Below, piece by piece: positions 23,298-31,856 of a stretch of DNA of 64,000 bases. Source of the DNA: Paraflavitalea sp966211765 (GTDB taxonomy: Bacteria > Bacteroidota > Bacteroidia > Chitinophagales > Chitinophagaceae); contig CBIHOV010000036.1 of NCBI GenBank assembly GCA_966211765.1, forward strand, positions 1 through 64,000. Reading direction: 5' to 3'. The notes beneath the pieces are model-generated. The model had not been told where the DNA came from and made no database searches. It saw nothing but the letters and a program-made list of their open reading frames with translations. The translations under genes and the position numbers were made by a program. Positions within the stretch are counted from its first letter, which is position 1. Every line of letters starts with the position of its first letter.

Positions 23298-26200
23298 ATG
23301 CGCCGGAAAATTAACCTCGTCTTTTTTATACCACTCTTGTGCTCTTTCCTGTTGATCAGTGCCGATACGGTAAGAAAGGCCGCCACCCCCAGGCGCCTGG
23401 AGATACTCCTGCTGGGCCACAAGAGCAAACACCATGATTCTGAAAAGCTGGCTGATATCCTCACCAAGGAATACTTTAAAGTTGGTATTAATATATCTTA
23501 TTCCACCAATCCCAATGACCTCAACGAGGCGCTGCTGCAACAGTATGATGGCCTTATTGTATATGCTAACTACGATACCATCAGCAAAGCCCAGGAAAAG
23601 GCCTTGCTGAACTTTGTACGCAGCGGTAAAGGGTTTATTCCCCTCCACTCTGCTTCTTTTTGTTTCCGTAATTCACCCGAAGTAGTGGAAATGATCGGCG
23701 GGCAATTCAAAAGCCACAAGTACGATTCCTTCCCATCGGTGATCATCAAACCGGAACACCCGGTGATGAAAGATGTGGCTTCCTTTGTAACGCGTGATGA
23801 AACCTATGTGCACGACAAGATCAGCAAAAATATAGAAGTGATCTCCGAAAGGGTGGAAGGCGCCCACCATGAGCCCTATACCTGGGTGCGGCCTTATGGC
23901 AATGGCCGGGTATTTTATACGGCCTATGGCCATGATGAGGTGACCTTCAACAATCCCGGCTTTTTATCATTGGTAAAGAATGGTATTCTCTGGGCAGTAA
24001 GCGATGAAGCAAGGGCCAGCCTGGCAGCTTACAAACTGGCAGACCCCACTTACTATGATGGCCCTGTACCCAATTATGAAAAGCGCGACCCGGCACCGAA
24101 AGTACAGGCATCCTTAACGCCGGAACAATCCATGTCGCTAATACAGGTGCCGGTAGGATTTGGCTTGCAGTTATTTGCCGCCGAGCCTGATGTAGTGAAT
24201 CCTATTTACATGAACTGGGATGAGCGCGGACGCTTGTGGGTGATCGAAACAGTGGACTATCCCAATGAGATCAAAGACGACGATAAAGGCGATGACCGCA
24301 TTAAGATACTGGAAGACACGGATGGGGATGGCAAGGCGGACAAGTTTACCATTTTTGCCGACAAGCTCAACATCCCTACCAGCTTCACCTTTGTAAATGG
24401 CGGTATCGTGGTGAGTATGGCGCCTTCTTTCCTGTTCCTGAAAGATACCAATGGCGATGACAAAGCCGATATCAGGCAACCGCTCTTAACGGGCTGGGGC
24501 AAGAGTGATACCCATGCACAGGCATCCAATCTGCGCTATGGCCTCGACAATATGATCTGGGGCGTAGTTGGCTATTCGGGTTATTACAATGGTAAAAAGG
24601 GAAAAGACTCCCTGCGCTTTGGCCAGGGCGTATACCGCTTTAGGCCGGAGGGTAAGAACCTCGAATACCTTTCTTCCACCAGCAACAATACCTGGGGCCT
24701 CGGTTTCTCAGAAGAGTTTGATGTATTTATTTCTACCGCCAATAATACGCATAGTGGTTTCCTGGGCATGCCCAAACGTTATTTCGACAAAGCAAATATC
24801 CGGGAAAGCGGCGTAGAAAAGATCGATGGACACTATGCTATACACGTAGCTACCAAGAACCTGCGCCAGGTGGATGTGCATGGCGGTTTCACCGCTGCAG
24901 CCGGACATAGCCTCTACACGGCCCGCAATTTTCCTAAGGAATATTGGAACAAAGTAGCTTTTGTAACGGAGCCTACCGGCCGTTTGATCCACAAACATGT
25001 ATTGCAACAGTCTGGTTCCGGTTTTAAAGAAGACGGCGATGGCTGGAATATGCTGGTGAGCGCGGATGAATGGGCTGCTCCCATCCAGGCTGAAGTAGGT
25101 CCGGATGGTGCGTTGTGGGTAACAGACTGGTACGACTTTATTATTCAGCACAATCCCACGCCTTCGCCTGACCGGGGTGGCTACAAAGCGGAGACGGGCC
25201 AGGGTAATGCCTATGTGAATCCTTTGCGGGATCATGAGCGTGGGCGCATTTACCGGGTCTACAACAAAAGCAACGATCAAAAGAACAATACCAGGCTCGA
25301 TAAGAAAGAGGTGACAGGGTTGGTGACAGCCTTGTCCAACGACAATATGTTCTGGCGTACTACCGCACAAAGGCTGCTGGTAGAAGGCGGCAATAAAACG
25401 GTATTGCCGGCCCTGTACAAACTGGTGCAGGACCAGCAACTGGATGGCGCGGGCATCAATGCGCCGGCCGTGCATGCGCTGTGGACGATGAAGGGATTGA
25501 AAGCACTGGATGGCACCAATGCAGCAGCCCTTGCAATAGCCACTAAGGCTTTACATCATCCTGCCGCCGGCGTACGCAAAGCAGCCATTGAAGTGCTGCC
25601 TAAAACGCCCGCTACTTTTCTTGCCATGCAACAGGCCAATGTTTTTGAGGATAAAGATATGCGGGTGCGCCTGGCAGCGGTATTGGCCACTACGGAGATG
25701 AAATCATCAGCCGCTATTGGCAATGTATTGGTAGGTATGGCAGAAAAAGAAGAGAACGTATCGGATACCTGGCTGCGACACGCGCTCACCATCGCCAGCA
25801 AGCTGAACGAGGAAACTTTCCGGGCAGCATTCCGGAAAAGAGGACTGAATGAAAATCCGGCATTGATAGAAGCTTCTATTGCGCAGCGCCTGGCTTTTGG
25901 ATCCAGGCTCAACAGCATTCCGTTGAGAAGAGGTTTTGGCAGGCAGCAACAAGGCGATGCATTGGAACCTGAAATAGCCAACAAAGAGATCTTACTGGCG
26001 GGTGATATAGAACGTATGACTGCCCGTCCGGGTGCGCCTGCCACACCAGCCAATGCACCGGCCGGCTTTAGCGGTATGGTAGCTGCACAGGGCAATGGCG
26101 CCAACGGTTATGGCCTGTATATGCTCAACAACAAAATGTATTTCCAGGTGAACCAGAACGGAAAATCGTTCCAGGCAGTGACGCCCAATGAACTGCCCGC

Positions 26201-26852
26201 CAAGTTCAGTTTTAAAGCGGGACTTCAAAAGAGTGGTGCTATGCGCTTGTTCATCAACGACAAGGAAGTGGCTACAATGAAGACGCCCGGCTTGTTTAAG
26301 AAAGAATTGGAAGTGCCTGTCAGAATAGGATTTGATAACCGCAAGGGAGATGACAGGATCACGGAATACCCGGATACCAGTTTCTTCCTGCGTGCCAACC
26401 TGAGCAATGGCAAACTGGAAACACTGGCCGGTACGAATGCAGCCACTGCTGCGGTTGTTGCCACCGGCAAAATTGACCGTACCATTGTGATCAAGGTGTT
26501 GAAAGATGTAATGAAGTATGATCAGCAGCTCATTACGGTGAAAGCAGGTATTACGGTGCAGATCGTGTTGCAAAACCCCGACTTCATGCAGCACAACCTG
26601 CTTATCCTTAAACCGGGCACCAGCGATAAGGTGGGTGCTGCGGCAGATAAGCTCGCAATGGACCCCAATGGCGCCAAGCGGCAATATATACCGAAGATGC
26701 CGGAGGTATTGTTGTCGACCCCGCTGATCAATCCCGGAGGAAAATATACGGTGACCTTTAAAGTACCTGATACACCGGGCGAATATCCCTATATCTGTAC
26801 TTTCCCGGGACACTGGCGCATTATGAATGGTGTATTGCGCGTGGTAAAATAA
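23298..26852 (+). CDS. ThuA / PVC-type propeller dehydrogenase / HEAT / LamG-like / azurin fusion protein
   Basis: Start at the ATG at 23298 (1184 residues), giving a signal peptide 'INLVFFIPLLCSFLLISA'. Order of domains: ThuA-like (about 28-235, 'GLIVYANYDTISKAQEKAL', then 'GKGFIPLHSASF', then 'GRVFYTAYGHD'); PVC-type propeller (about 280-650, starting 'VPVGFGLQLFAAEPDVVNPI') with calcium-loop-like 'DTDGDGKADKF' (from Asp340) and 'DTNGDDKAD'; helical HEAT-like part (about 665-855); LamG-like beta sandwich (about 900-1045); and an azurin/plastocyanin domain (about 1055-1184). The copper ligands are complete: His1099 and Cys1167-x4-His1172-x3-Met1176, the azurin spacing. There is no CxxCH haem site, unlike many relatives. 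It probably oxidises a sugar outside the cytoplasm; substrate and cofactor are unknown. Confidence 0.9.
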   Translation: MRRKINLVFFIPLLCSFLLISADTVRKAATPRRLEILLLGHKSKHHDSEKLADILTKEYFKVGINISYSTNPNDLNEALLQQYDGLIVYANYDTISKAQEKALLNFVRSGKGFIPLHSASFCFRNSPEVVEMIGGQFKSHKYDSFPSVIIKPEHPVMKDVASFVTRDETYVHDKISKNIEVISERVEGAHHEPYTWVRPYGNGRVFYTAYGHDEVTFNNPGFLSLVKNGILWAVSDEARASLAAYKLADPTYYDGPVPNYEKRDPAPKVQASLTPEQSMSLIQVPVGFGLQLFAAEPDVVNPIYMNWDERGRLWVIETVDYPNEIKDDDKGDDRIKILEDTDGDGKADKFTIFADKLNIPTSFTFVNGGIVVSMAPSFLFLKDTNGDDKADIRQPLLTGWGKSDTHAQASNLRYGLDNMIWGVVGYSGYYNGKKGKDSLRFGQGVYRFRPEGKNLEYLSSTSNNTWGLGFSEEFDVFISTANNTHSGFLGMPKRYFDKANIRESGVEKIDGHYAIHVATKNLRQVDVHGGFTAAAGHSLYTARNFPKEYWNKVAFVTEPTGRLIHKHVLQQSGSGFKEDGDGWNMLVSADEWAAPIQAEVGPDGALWVTDWYDFIIQHNPTPSPDRGGYKAETGQGNAYVNPLRDHERGRIYRVYNKSNDQKNNTRLDKKEVTGLVTALSNDNMFWRTTAQRLLVEGGNKTVLPALYKLVQDQQLDGAGINAPAVHALWTMKGLKALDGTNAAALAIATKALHHPAAGVRKAAIEVLPKTPATFLAMQQANVFEDKDMRVRLAAVLATTEMKSSAAIGNVLVGMAEKEENVSDTWLRHALTIASKLNEETFRAAFRKRGLNENPALIEASIAQRLAFGSRLNSIPLRRGFGRQQQGDALEPEIANKEILLAGDIERMTARPGAPATPANAPAGFSGMVAAQGNGANGYGLYMLNNKMYFQVNQNGKSFQAVTPNELPAKFSFKAGLQKSGAMRLFINDKEVATMKTPGLFKKELEVPVRIGFDNRKGDDRITEYPDTSFFLRANLSNGKLETLAGTNAATAAVVATGKIDRTIVIKVLKDVMKYDQQLITVKAGITVQIVLQNPDFMQHNLLILKPGTSDKVGAAADKLAMDPNGAKRQYIPKMPEVLLSTPLINPGGKYTVTFKVPDTPGEYPYICTFPGHWRIMNGVLRVVK

Positions 26853-26875
26853 CCTCATCCTTTAAACCAGTCAAC

Positions 26876-28420
26876 ATGCAAGCTAACGATTCGCCCAAAA
26901 GCACTCCCCACAAGGCAGACATGAAATTGTTCTATGCCTGTTTTGTAGCGCTTGTCACCACTTCCTTTGGTTTTATATTAAGAGCTATCTCTTTACCCGA
27001 ATGGGGCACCACCTTCAACCTTACACAGACACAACTGGGTGAAATAGCGGGTGTGGGCCTATGGCCCTTTGCCATCAGCATTGTATTGTTTAGTCTCATC
27101 ATTGATAAGATAGGCTATAAGACGGCCATGATCTTTGCTTTTCTCTGTCATGTTACTTCGGCCATACTTACCATTTTTGCTACGGGGTATTGGATGTTGT
27201 ACATCGGTACTTTCATAGTGGCCCTGGGCAATGGTACGGTAGAAGCGGTGGTAAACCCGGTGGTAGCCACCATGTTTCCCCGGCAGAAAACAAAATGGCT
27301 CAACATACTGCATGCAGCCTGGCCCGGCGGATTGGTATTGGGCGGCATCATCGCTTTATTGATGGGCCCTGGCACAGCCTGGGAATATAAAATAGCATTG
27401 ATCTTATTGCCTACACTGGCTTATGGGGTGATGATGCTTGCCCGCAGGTTCCCGCTCAATGAAAGGGTGCAGGCAGGTGTATCTTATAAAGAAATGCTGC
27501 AGGAAGTAGGAGCTATTGGCGCGTTGATCATTGTGGCGCTGATCGTATTCCAGCTGGGAGCAGTATTTGCCTGGCCTACGGCACTTAATATTTCTCTCAT
27601 CCTGATCGTTACGGTGCTATTCGGTTTGTATACGCGCAGTCTGGGTCAACCCTTATTCATCATCCTATTGCTGATCATGATCCCGCTGGCCACTACTGAG
27701 CTGGGCACGGATAGCTGGATCACGGACCTGATGGCGCCTGCCATGACAGCCATCGGACTACAGGCAGGCTGGGTACTGGTGTACACGTCGGCCATCATGT
27801 TTGTGCTGCGCTTCTTTGCCGGCCCCATCGTTCATAAAGTTTCGCCGCTGGGTTTGCTGGCCATCTGTTCGGCCATTGCGGCCGGGGGATTGTATATGTT
27901 GTCTTTCTCCAATGGCGTGATGATACTGGTAGCTGCCACGGTATATGGCCTGGGCAAAACTTTCTTCTGGCCCACCATGCTGGGCCTGGTAGCAGAGCGA
28001 TTTCCCAAGGGAGGGGCGCTTACGCTGAACATTACGGGCGGCCTGGGTATGATCGCTGCCGGTGTGATCGGCGCCGGTATTCTCGGCTTTATCCAGGACA
28101 AATCGGTGGATACAAAGATCCAGGCTTATGACCAGACGCATCATACCAGTATTCACAGCACTTATGTAACAGAAAACAAAACCAGTTTCTTTGGTGATTA
28201 CCAGGCGCTGGACCAAAACAAACTGGCACAGGCCAATGCGCAGGAACTGGAAACGGTGACCACCATCCGTGATGGCGCTAAAAAAGATGCCCTCCGGTAC
28301 ATTGTGGCCTTCCCCTTGTTCATGCTGCTTTGTTATGGCTTGCTGATTTTGTATTTCCGCTCAAAGGGCGGCTATAAGGCAGTAATGCTACAGGAACAAG
28401 CGGCGATGGAACGAGCTTAA
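26876..28420 (+). CDS. MFS transporter
   Basis: Protein of 514 residues with about twelve hydrophobic spans, starting at 'LFYACFVALVTTSFGFILRAI'. The loop between spans 2 and 3 has 'SLIIDKIGYKTAMIFAF' (an MFS motif A variant). A long hydrophilic insertion at about 410-470 precedes the last span ('YIVAFPLFMLLCYGLLILYF'). It lies 23 bases after the fusion gene, so co-transcription is likely, and it is followed by two sugar-type enzymes. I infer uptake of a monosaccharide or its oxidised form. The precise MFS subfamily cannot be told by eye. Confidence 0.88.
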   Translation: MQANDSPKSTPHKADMKLFYACFVALVTTSFGFILRAISLPEWGTTFNLTQTQLGEIAGVGLWPFAISIVLFSLIIDKIGYKTAMIFAFLCHVTSAILTIFATGYWMLYIGTFIVALGNGTVEAVVNPVVATMFPRQKTKWLNILHAAWPGGLVLGGIIALLMGPGTAWEYKIALILLPTLAYGVMMLARRFPLNERVQAGVSYKEMLQEVGAIGALIIVALIVFQLGAVFAWPTALNISLILIVTVLFGLYTRSLGQPLFIILLLIMIPLATTELGTDSWITDLMAPAMTAIGLQAGWVLVYTSAIMFVLRFFAGPIVHKVSPLGLLAICSAIAAGGLYMLSFSNGVMILVAATVYGLGKTFFWPTMLGLVAERFPKGGALTLNITGGLGMIAAGVIGAGILGFIQDKSVDTKIQAYDQTHHTSIHSTYVTENKTSFFGDYQALDQNKLAQANAQELETVTTIRDGAKKDALRYIVAFPLFMLLCYGLLILYFRSKGGYKAVMLQEQAAMERA

Positions 28421-28552
28421 TGCTGTAAACAAGCTACGAGCCACGAGCCACGAGCTGCGAGCTATCGAAGCAAACACATTGCCGACTGCCGATTGCCGAC
28501 AACCCCTTCTTAATATAACGTACCAACAAAAGAAACATATTAACCTAAGAAC
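28421..28552. repeat. intergenic low-complexity repeats
   Basis: The gap between the MFS and epimerase genes has iterated words: ACGAGCC and ACGAGCT/GCGAGCT at about 28435-28462 (period 7 to 8) and TTGCCGACTGCCGATTGCCGAC at about 28480-28501 in two to three copies of a 7-base word. Similar iterated words occur between genes in related bacteria, to my memory. No terminator-type hairpin is seen, so transcription may continue through. Confidence 0.5.
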
Positions 28553-29416
28553 ATGGCTTTAGATATTAAGTACGGCGTAAGCACCTGGCTGTGGACCTCA
28601 CCTTTTAGCACGGCTTCTATCCCGGTATTGTTTCCGAAGATCGCAGCCATGGGATTTGAGGTGGTGGAGATCGCAGTAGAAGACCCTTCGCTCATTGATA
28701 TACTGGCGGTGAAAAAGGCTATGAAGGAGTACAACCTGCAAGTGAATATTTGCGGAGCCTTCGGTCCTTCCCGCGACCTGACACATGAAGACCCGGCGGT
28801 GCACAAAAACTGCCTGGATTATATTGAAGCCTGTCTCGATCATTGTGCGGCTGTGGGCACTGGTTTCTTTGGCGGACCCATGTATTCTGCCGTAGGTAAA
28901 GCGCGCATGGTATCGCCGGAACAACGGAAAACAGAGTGGGCCAGGGCAGTAAGCAATCTGCGTATTGTGTGTGATATGGCAGCTGCGCGGGGATTGCAGA
29001 TCGCACTGGAGCCTTTGAACCGCTTTGAATCGGACCTGATCAATACGGCAGCAGATGTATTGCGGTTGGTGAAGGATATCAATCACCCTGCCGCCAAGGT
29101 GATGCTGGATGGCTTCCACATGAGTATTGAAGAAAAGGATGTGGCGCAGGCCATCATTGCCTGCGGCAGCGACCTGATCCATTTGCAGGTATCAGAAAAT
29201 TACCGCGGTACACCAGGCACGGGGCAAACACCCTGGGCATCCTATAAGCAAGGACTGGAAGCCATCAACTATAAGGGTGTGGTAACCATTGAAAGTTTTA
29301 CGCCGGATAACAAGGAGCTGGCCGGCGCTGTATGCTTCTGGCATCCCATGGCGGAAAGTCAGGATGGTTTTGCCACAGAAGGATTACAGTTTCTAAAAAG
29401 CTGGGCAGGAAAATAA
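28553..29416 (+). CDS. sugar epimerase/isomerase of the xylose isomerase-like TIM-barrel family
   Basis: Protein of 287 residues with the D-tagatose/D-psicose 3-epimerase-like layout: 'YGVSTWLWTSPFS' at the start; 'GFEVVEIAVEDPS' at about 38; metal-ligand Glu in 'LQIALEPLNRFESD' (about 150); Asp and His in 'AKVMLDGFHMSIEE' (about 183) and 'DLIHLQVSENYRG'; and Glu in 'GVVTIESFTP' near 245. A divalent metal would hold the keto sugar. It follows the MFS gene and is 21 bases before the Gfo/Idh/MocA gene, forming a catabolic unit. The actual sugar is unknown. Confidence 0.9.
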   Translation: MALDIKYGVSTWLWTSPFSTASIPVLFPKIAAMGFEVVEIAVEDPSLIDILAVKKAMKEYNLQVNICGAFGPSRDLTHEDPAVHKNCLDYIEACLDHCAAVGTGFFGGPMYSAVGKARMVSPEQRKTEWARAVSNLRIVCDMAAARGLQIALEPLNRFESDLINTAADVLRLVKDINHPAAKVMLDGFHMSIEEKDVAQAIIACGSDLIHLQVSENYRGTPGTGQTPWASYKQGLEAINYKGVVTIESFTPDNKELAGAVCFWHPMAESQDGFATEGLQFLKSWAGK

Positions 29417-29437
29417 ATACAAAACAACACTACTAAT

Positions 29438-30568
29438 ATGCCAGGAAAGAAGATCAATATCGCTATTGTAGGATTGGGGTTTGGCGCGGAGTTCATTCCC
29501 ATTTACCAACGTCATCCCAACGCCAGCTTATACGCTATCTGCCAGCGCAATGCCACTAAACTAAATGAAGTAGGAGATGCTTTTGGGGTAGAGAAAAGAT
29601 ATACGGATTATGATGAGTTGCTGAAAGATCCGGCCATTGATGCGGTACATATCAATACGCCAATTCCTGATCATGCAGCCCAATCGATCAAGGCCTTGAA
29701 AGCCGGCAAACATGTGGCTTGTACGGTGCCCATGGCAACCAGCGTGGAAGACTGCCGTCAAATTGTAGAGCTGGTCAAATCCACCGGCCTCACTTATATG
29801 ATGATGGAGACAGTGGTGTATGCCCGTGAGTTCCTCTTCATGAAAGAGCTGTATGACAAAGGCGAACTGGGCAAGATACAGTTCCTGAAAGCGAGTCACC
29901 AGCAGGATATGGATGGATGGCCCAACTATTGGCCGGGATTGCCGCCCATGCATTATGCCACGCATTGTGTAGGGCCTGTATTGGCCTTAACGCGGGGTGA
30001 AGCGGAATATGTATCCTGCTTTGGATCGGGCACCATCCGGGAGGAATTGCAGGCTTATTACAACTCGCCTTTTGCAGTGGAGAGTACCCATATCAAGTTC
30101 CGCAATGCCGACCTGAGTGCGCATATCTATCGTTCCTTGTTCGATACGGCCCGTCAATACCGGGAAAGTTTTGAAGTGTATGGTTCCCATAAATCCGTTG
30201 AGTGGCCCCTGATCGAGGGCAAACCACTGGTGCTGCATACGGCTAAACGCCCTGAGCCGGAAATACCGGAAGAAGTGTCATCGCCGGATTATGCCCACCT
30301 GTTGCCGGAGCCTATACAGCGTTTTACAACGGGAGGCGTGTATGATGAAGATGATCACCAGCATCTTTCCTTTACGCAGGGGGCAGGACATGGCGGTTCG
30401 CACCCGCACCTGGTGCATGAATTTGTAAGCGCCCTGGTAGATAAGCGATCTCCTTATCCCAATGCGGTACAATCGGCCAATATTACCTGTGTAGGCATAT
30501 TGGCGCATGAATCGGCCCTGCAGGGCGGCAAGCAGGTATACCTGCCTGATTTCACTTTTGAGCAGTAA
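29438..30568 (+). CDS. Gfo/Idh/MocA-family oxidoreductase
   Basis: Protein of 376 residues. The N-terminal Rossmann domain has 'INIAIVGLGFGAEFIPIYQRHPNASLYAICQRN' (GxGxxG-like), then 'YDELLKDPAIDAVHINTPIPDHAAQSIKALKAGKHVACTVPMA', where the usual 'EKP' is replaced by 'TVP'. The C-terminal half is the family's beta-sheet substrate domain ('HYATHCVGPVLALTRGEAEYV'). Members oxidise or reduce sugars and inositols with NAD(P). Being next to the epimerase and MFS gene, it probably completes the breakdown of the sugar handled by this cluster. A terminator follows at 30610. Confidence 0.93.
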   Translation: MPGKKINIAIVGLGFGAEFIPIYQRHPNASLYAICQRNATKLNEVGDAFGVEKRYTDYDELLKDPAIDAVHINTPIPDHAAQSIKALKAGKHVACTVPMATSVEDCRQIVELVKSTGLTYMMMETVVYAREFLFMKELYDKGELGKIQFLKASHQQDMDGWPNYWPGLPPMHYATHCVGPVLALTRGEAEYVSCFGSGTIREELQAYYNSPFAVESTHIKFRNADLSAHIYRSLFDTARQYRESFEVYGSHKSVEWPLIEGKPLVLHTAKRPEPEIPEEVSSPDYAHLLPEPIQRFTTGGVYDEDDHQHLSFTQGAGHGGSHPHLVHEFVSALVDKRSPYPNAVQSANITCVGILAHESALQGGKQVYLPDFTFEQ

Positions 30569-30609
30569 TCGTAGATGGATTAATAGCAAACAGGTCTTCC
30601 CCAAATGCA

Positions 30610-30634
30610 AGACAGGGAGGGCCTGTCTTTTTTT
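30610..30634 (+). terminator. intrinsic terminator of the sugar cluster
   Basis: AGACAGG (30610-30616) pairs with CCTGTCT (30622-30628) around GAGGG and is followed by seven T. It overlaps the first bases of the convergent metallopeptidase's stop region. Confidence 0.85.
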
Positions 30635-31667
30635 ACACTACCACGATGCCGCCGCTATTTTGATCGGGAGCAAACAACACGCGCACATTGATCTGGTATT
30701 CTCTTCCTTTTACCAGTGGTAAAGTGATCCTGGAATTCTTGTCCGTGCCGCTATCATCATCTCCTGCCATATACTGTAATTGCTTCTTGATCTTTTCTGA
30801 TAGAACCATCACAGTATCGATTTCACCAAAAGTCTGAATGGTGTATTTCCGTGAAGCTGTTGGGATGAAGCTGAAATTTGCCTGACCGCCGGAGGCAACT
30901 CCCAGGGGAACGGACTGCAATAGTTTGAGCTTAGGAATGCTGGCCGGAACCAGGCGGGGATAAACAGACCTGACACCTGCGATATCCTGAGCAGAGAGTA
31001 CACCGGGCGGAAAGATGCCGGTTGTAAATGGAGCAGGCGCCAATACAAGACCTGGTCCGAATTCATATTCCATGATCGAAGTGGGGTCCCATTTGGAACC
31101 ATTCAGTCCGCTGGCAGGCAGCTTCTGCAATATGTTGGATTGAATAGTGCCGGTTGCCCAGTTATTGGGTGGACCTGAAAACTCAGCGATCACCGCATTG
31201 GTATCCCAGACAATGCCGGCAAAGGGGCTCTGGTGCTCATGCTGAAAGCCAAGTGTGTGGCCTATTTCATGCAAAGCCGTGGTTTTTCCATAGGTGGTTG
31301 TGAGGTCCCAGCCAAAATTCATCGTAGGGCTGGGTTTGGGTCTGGTCAATACATCCCTGCCTACATAGGACCAGGAGCCATCTGTTTGATCAAATCCAAT
31401 CCTGACCATCGATTCATCCACAACCGTAACTTCTGTAAAGGTGAGACCAATACCCAGGCCTTTCCATTCTTTGAAAGCCAGCCTTACCACATCGCATTGC
31501 GCCTTGGCGCCGCCAAGGAACATATATTTGATGTCGGTGCCGTTAGCCCATTTTTTGTTATTGCTTATAATGAACCCGGCTCTTCTTTCCGAAACATCGG
31601 GAGAGAAGGTTTGGATAATGGGTGGGGGTTGAGAGCAAAGCTTTTTGGTTTCGTATTTTTTTGCCAT
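30633..31667 (-). CDS. astacin-like (M12-type) zinc metallopeptidase
   Basis: Protein of 344 residues. The zinc site is 'HEIGHTLGFQHEHQSP' with His133, His137 and His143 as ligands and Glu134 as the base. The Met-turn is 'SIMEYEFG' (Met199). This matches bacterial M12A-type enzymes. Residues about 250-344 form a beta domain of the PPC type ('SRKYTIQTFGEIDTVMVLSE', then 'DDDSGTDKNSRITLPLVKGREYQINV'), common at the end of secreted proteases. Oddly, no signal peptide is visible (MAKKYETKKLCSQPPP), so it may stay in the cytoplasm or leave by another route. Confidence 0.88.
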   Translation of the reverse strand: MAKKYETKKLCSQPPPIIQTFSPDVSERRAGFIISNNKKWANGTDIKYMFLGGAKAQCDVVRLAFKEWKGLGIGLTFTEVTVVDESMVRIGFDQTDGSWSYVGRDVLTRPKPSPTMNFGWDLTTTYGKTTALHEIGHTLGFQHEHQSPFAGIVWDTNAVIAEFSGPPNNWATGTIQSNILQKLPASGLNGSKWDPTSIMEYEFGPGLVLAPAPFTTGIFPPGVLSAQDIAGVRSVYPRLVPASIPKLKLLQSVPLGVASGGQANFSFIPTASRKYTIQTFGEIDTVMVLSEKIKKQLQYMAGDDDSGTDKNSRITLPLVKGREYQINVRVLFAPDQNSGGIVVV

Positions 31668-31856
31668 AACGTTTGGTTTAAGCAGCTTATTAATGGGGGT
31701 AAAGGTGAGTAATACCTTACACCTTCCTAAAGGTGCTTTCCACGTTTTTGAGCAGGTGTTTTAACTGTACCGGTCGCCGGAAAGCTGACCATTTGGGAAT
31801 TGCCAATACTTTCCCTGTTCCGTTTTCGAGGTGGTGAGCATAGGTAAGTGTGCGGG

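Noticed and set aside
24708..25475. 255-codon open frame antisense to the large fusion gene
   Set aside because: Same reason: the fusion protein's domains are continuous on the plus strand, so this frame is a by-product.
23298..26852. Haem c domain in the PVC-type propeller protein
   Set aside because: No CxxCH occurs anywhere in the protein; the C-terminal Cys is part of an azurin-type copper motif.
31717..31856. Open stretch on the minus strand reading LARTLTYAHHLENGTGKVLA and onward to a stop
   Set aside because: It looks somewhat protein-like but has no start codon and its upstream part overlaps the end of the serine hydrolase gene in another frame. It could be a remnant, but one cannot tell by eye.
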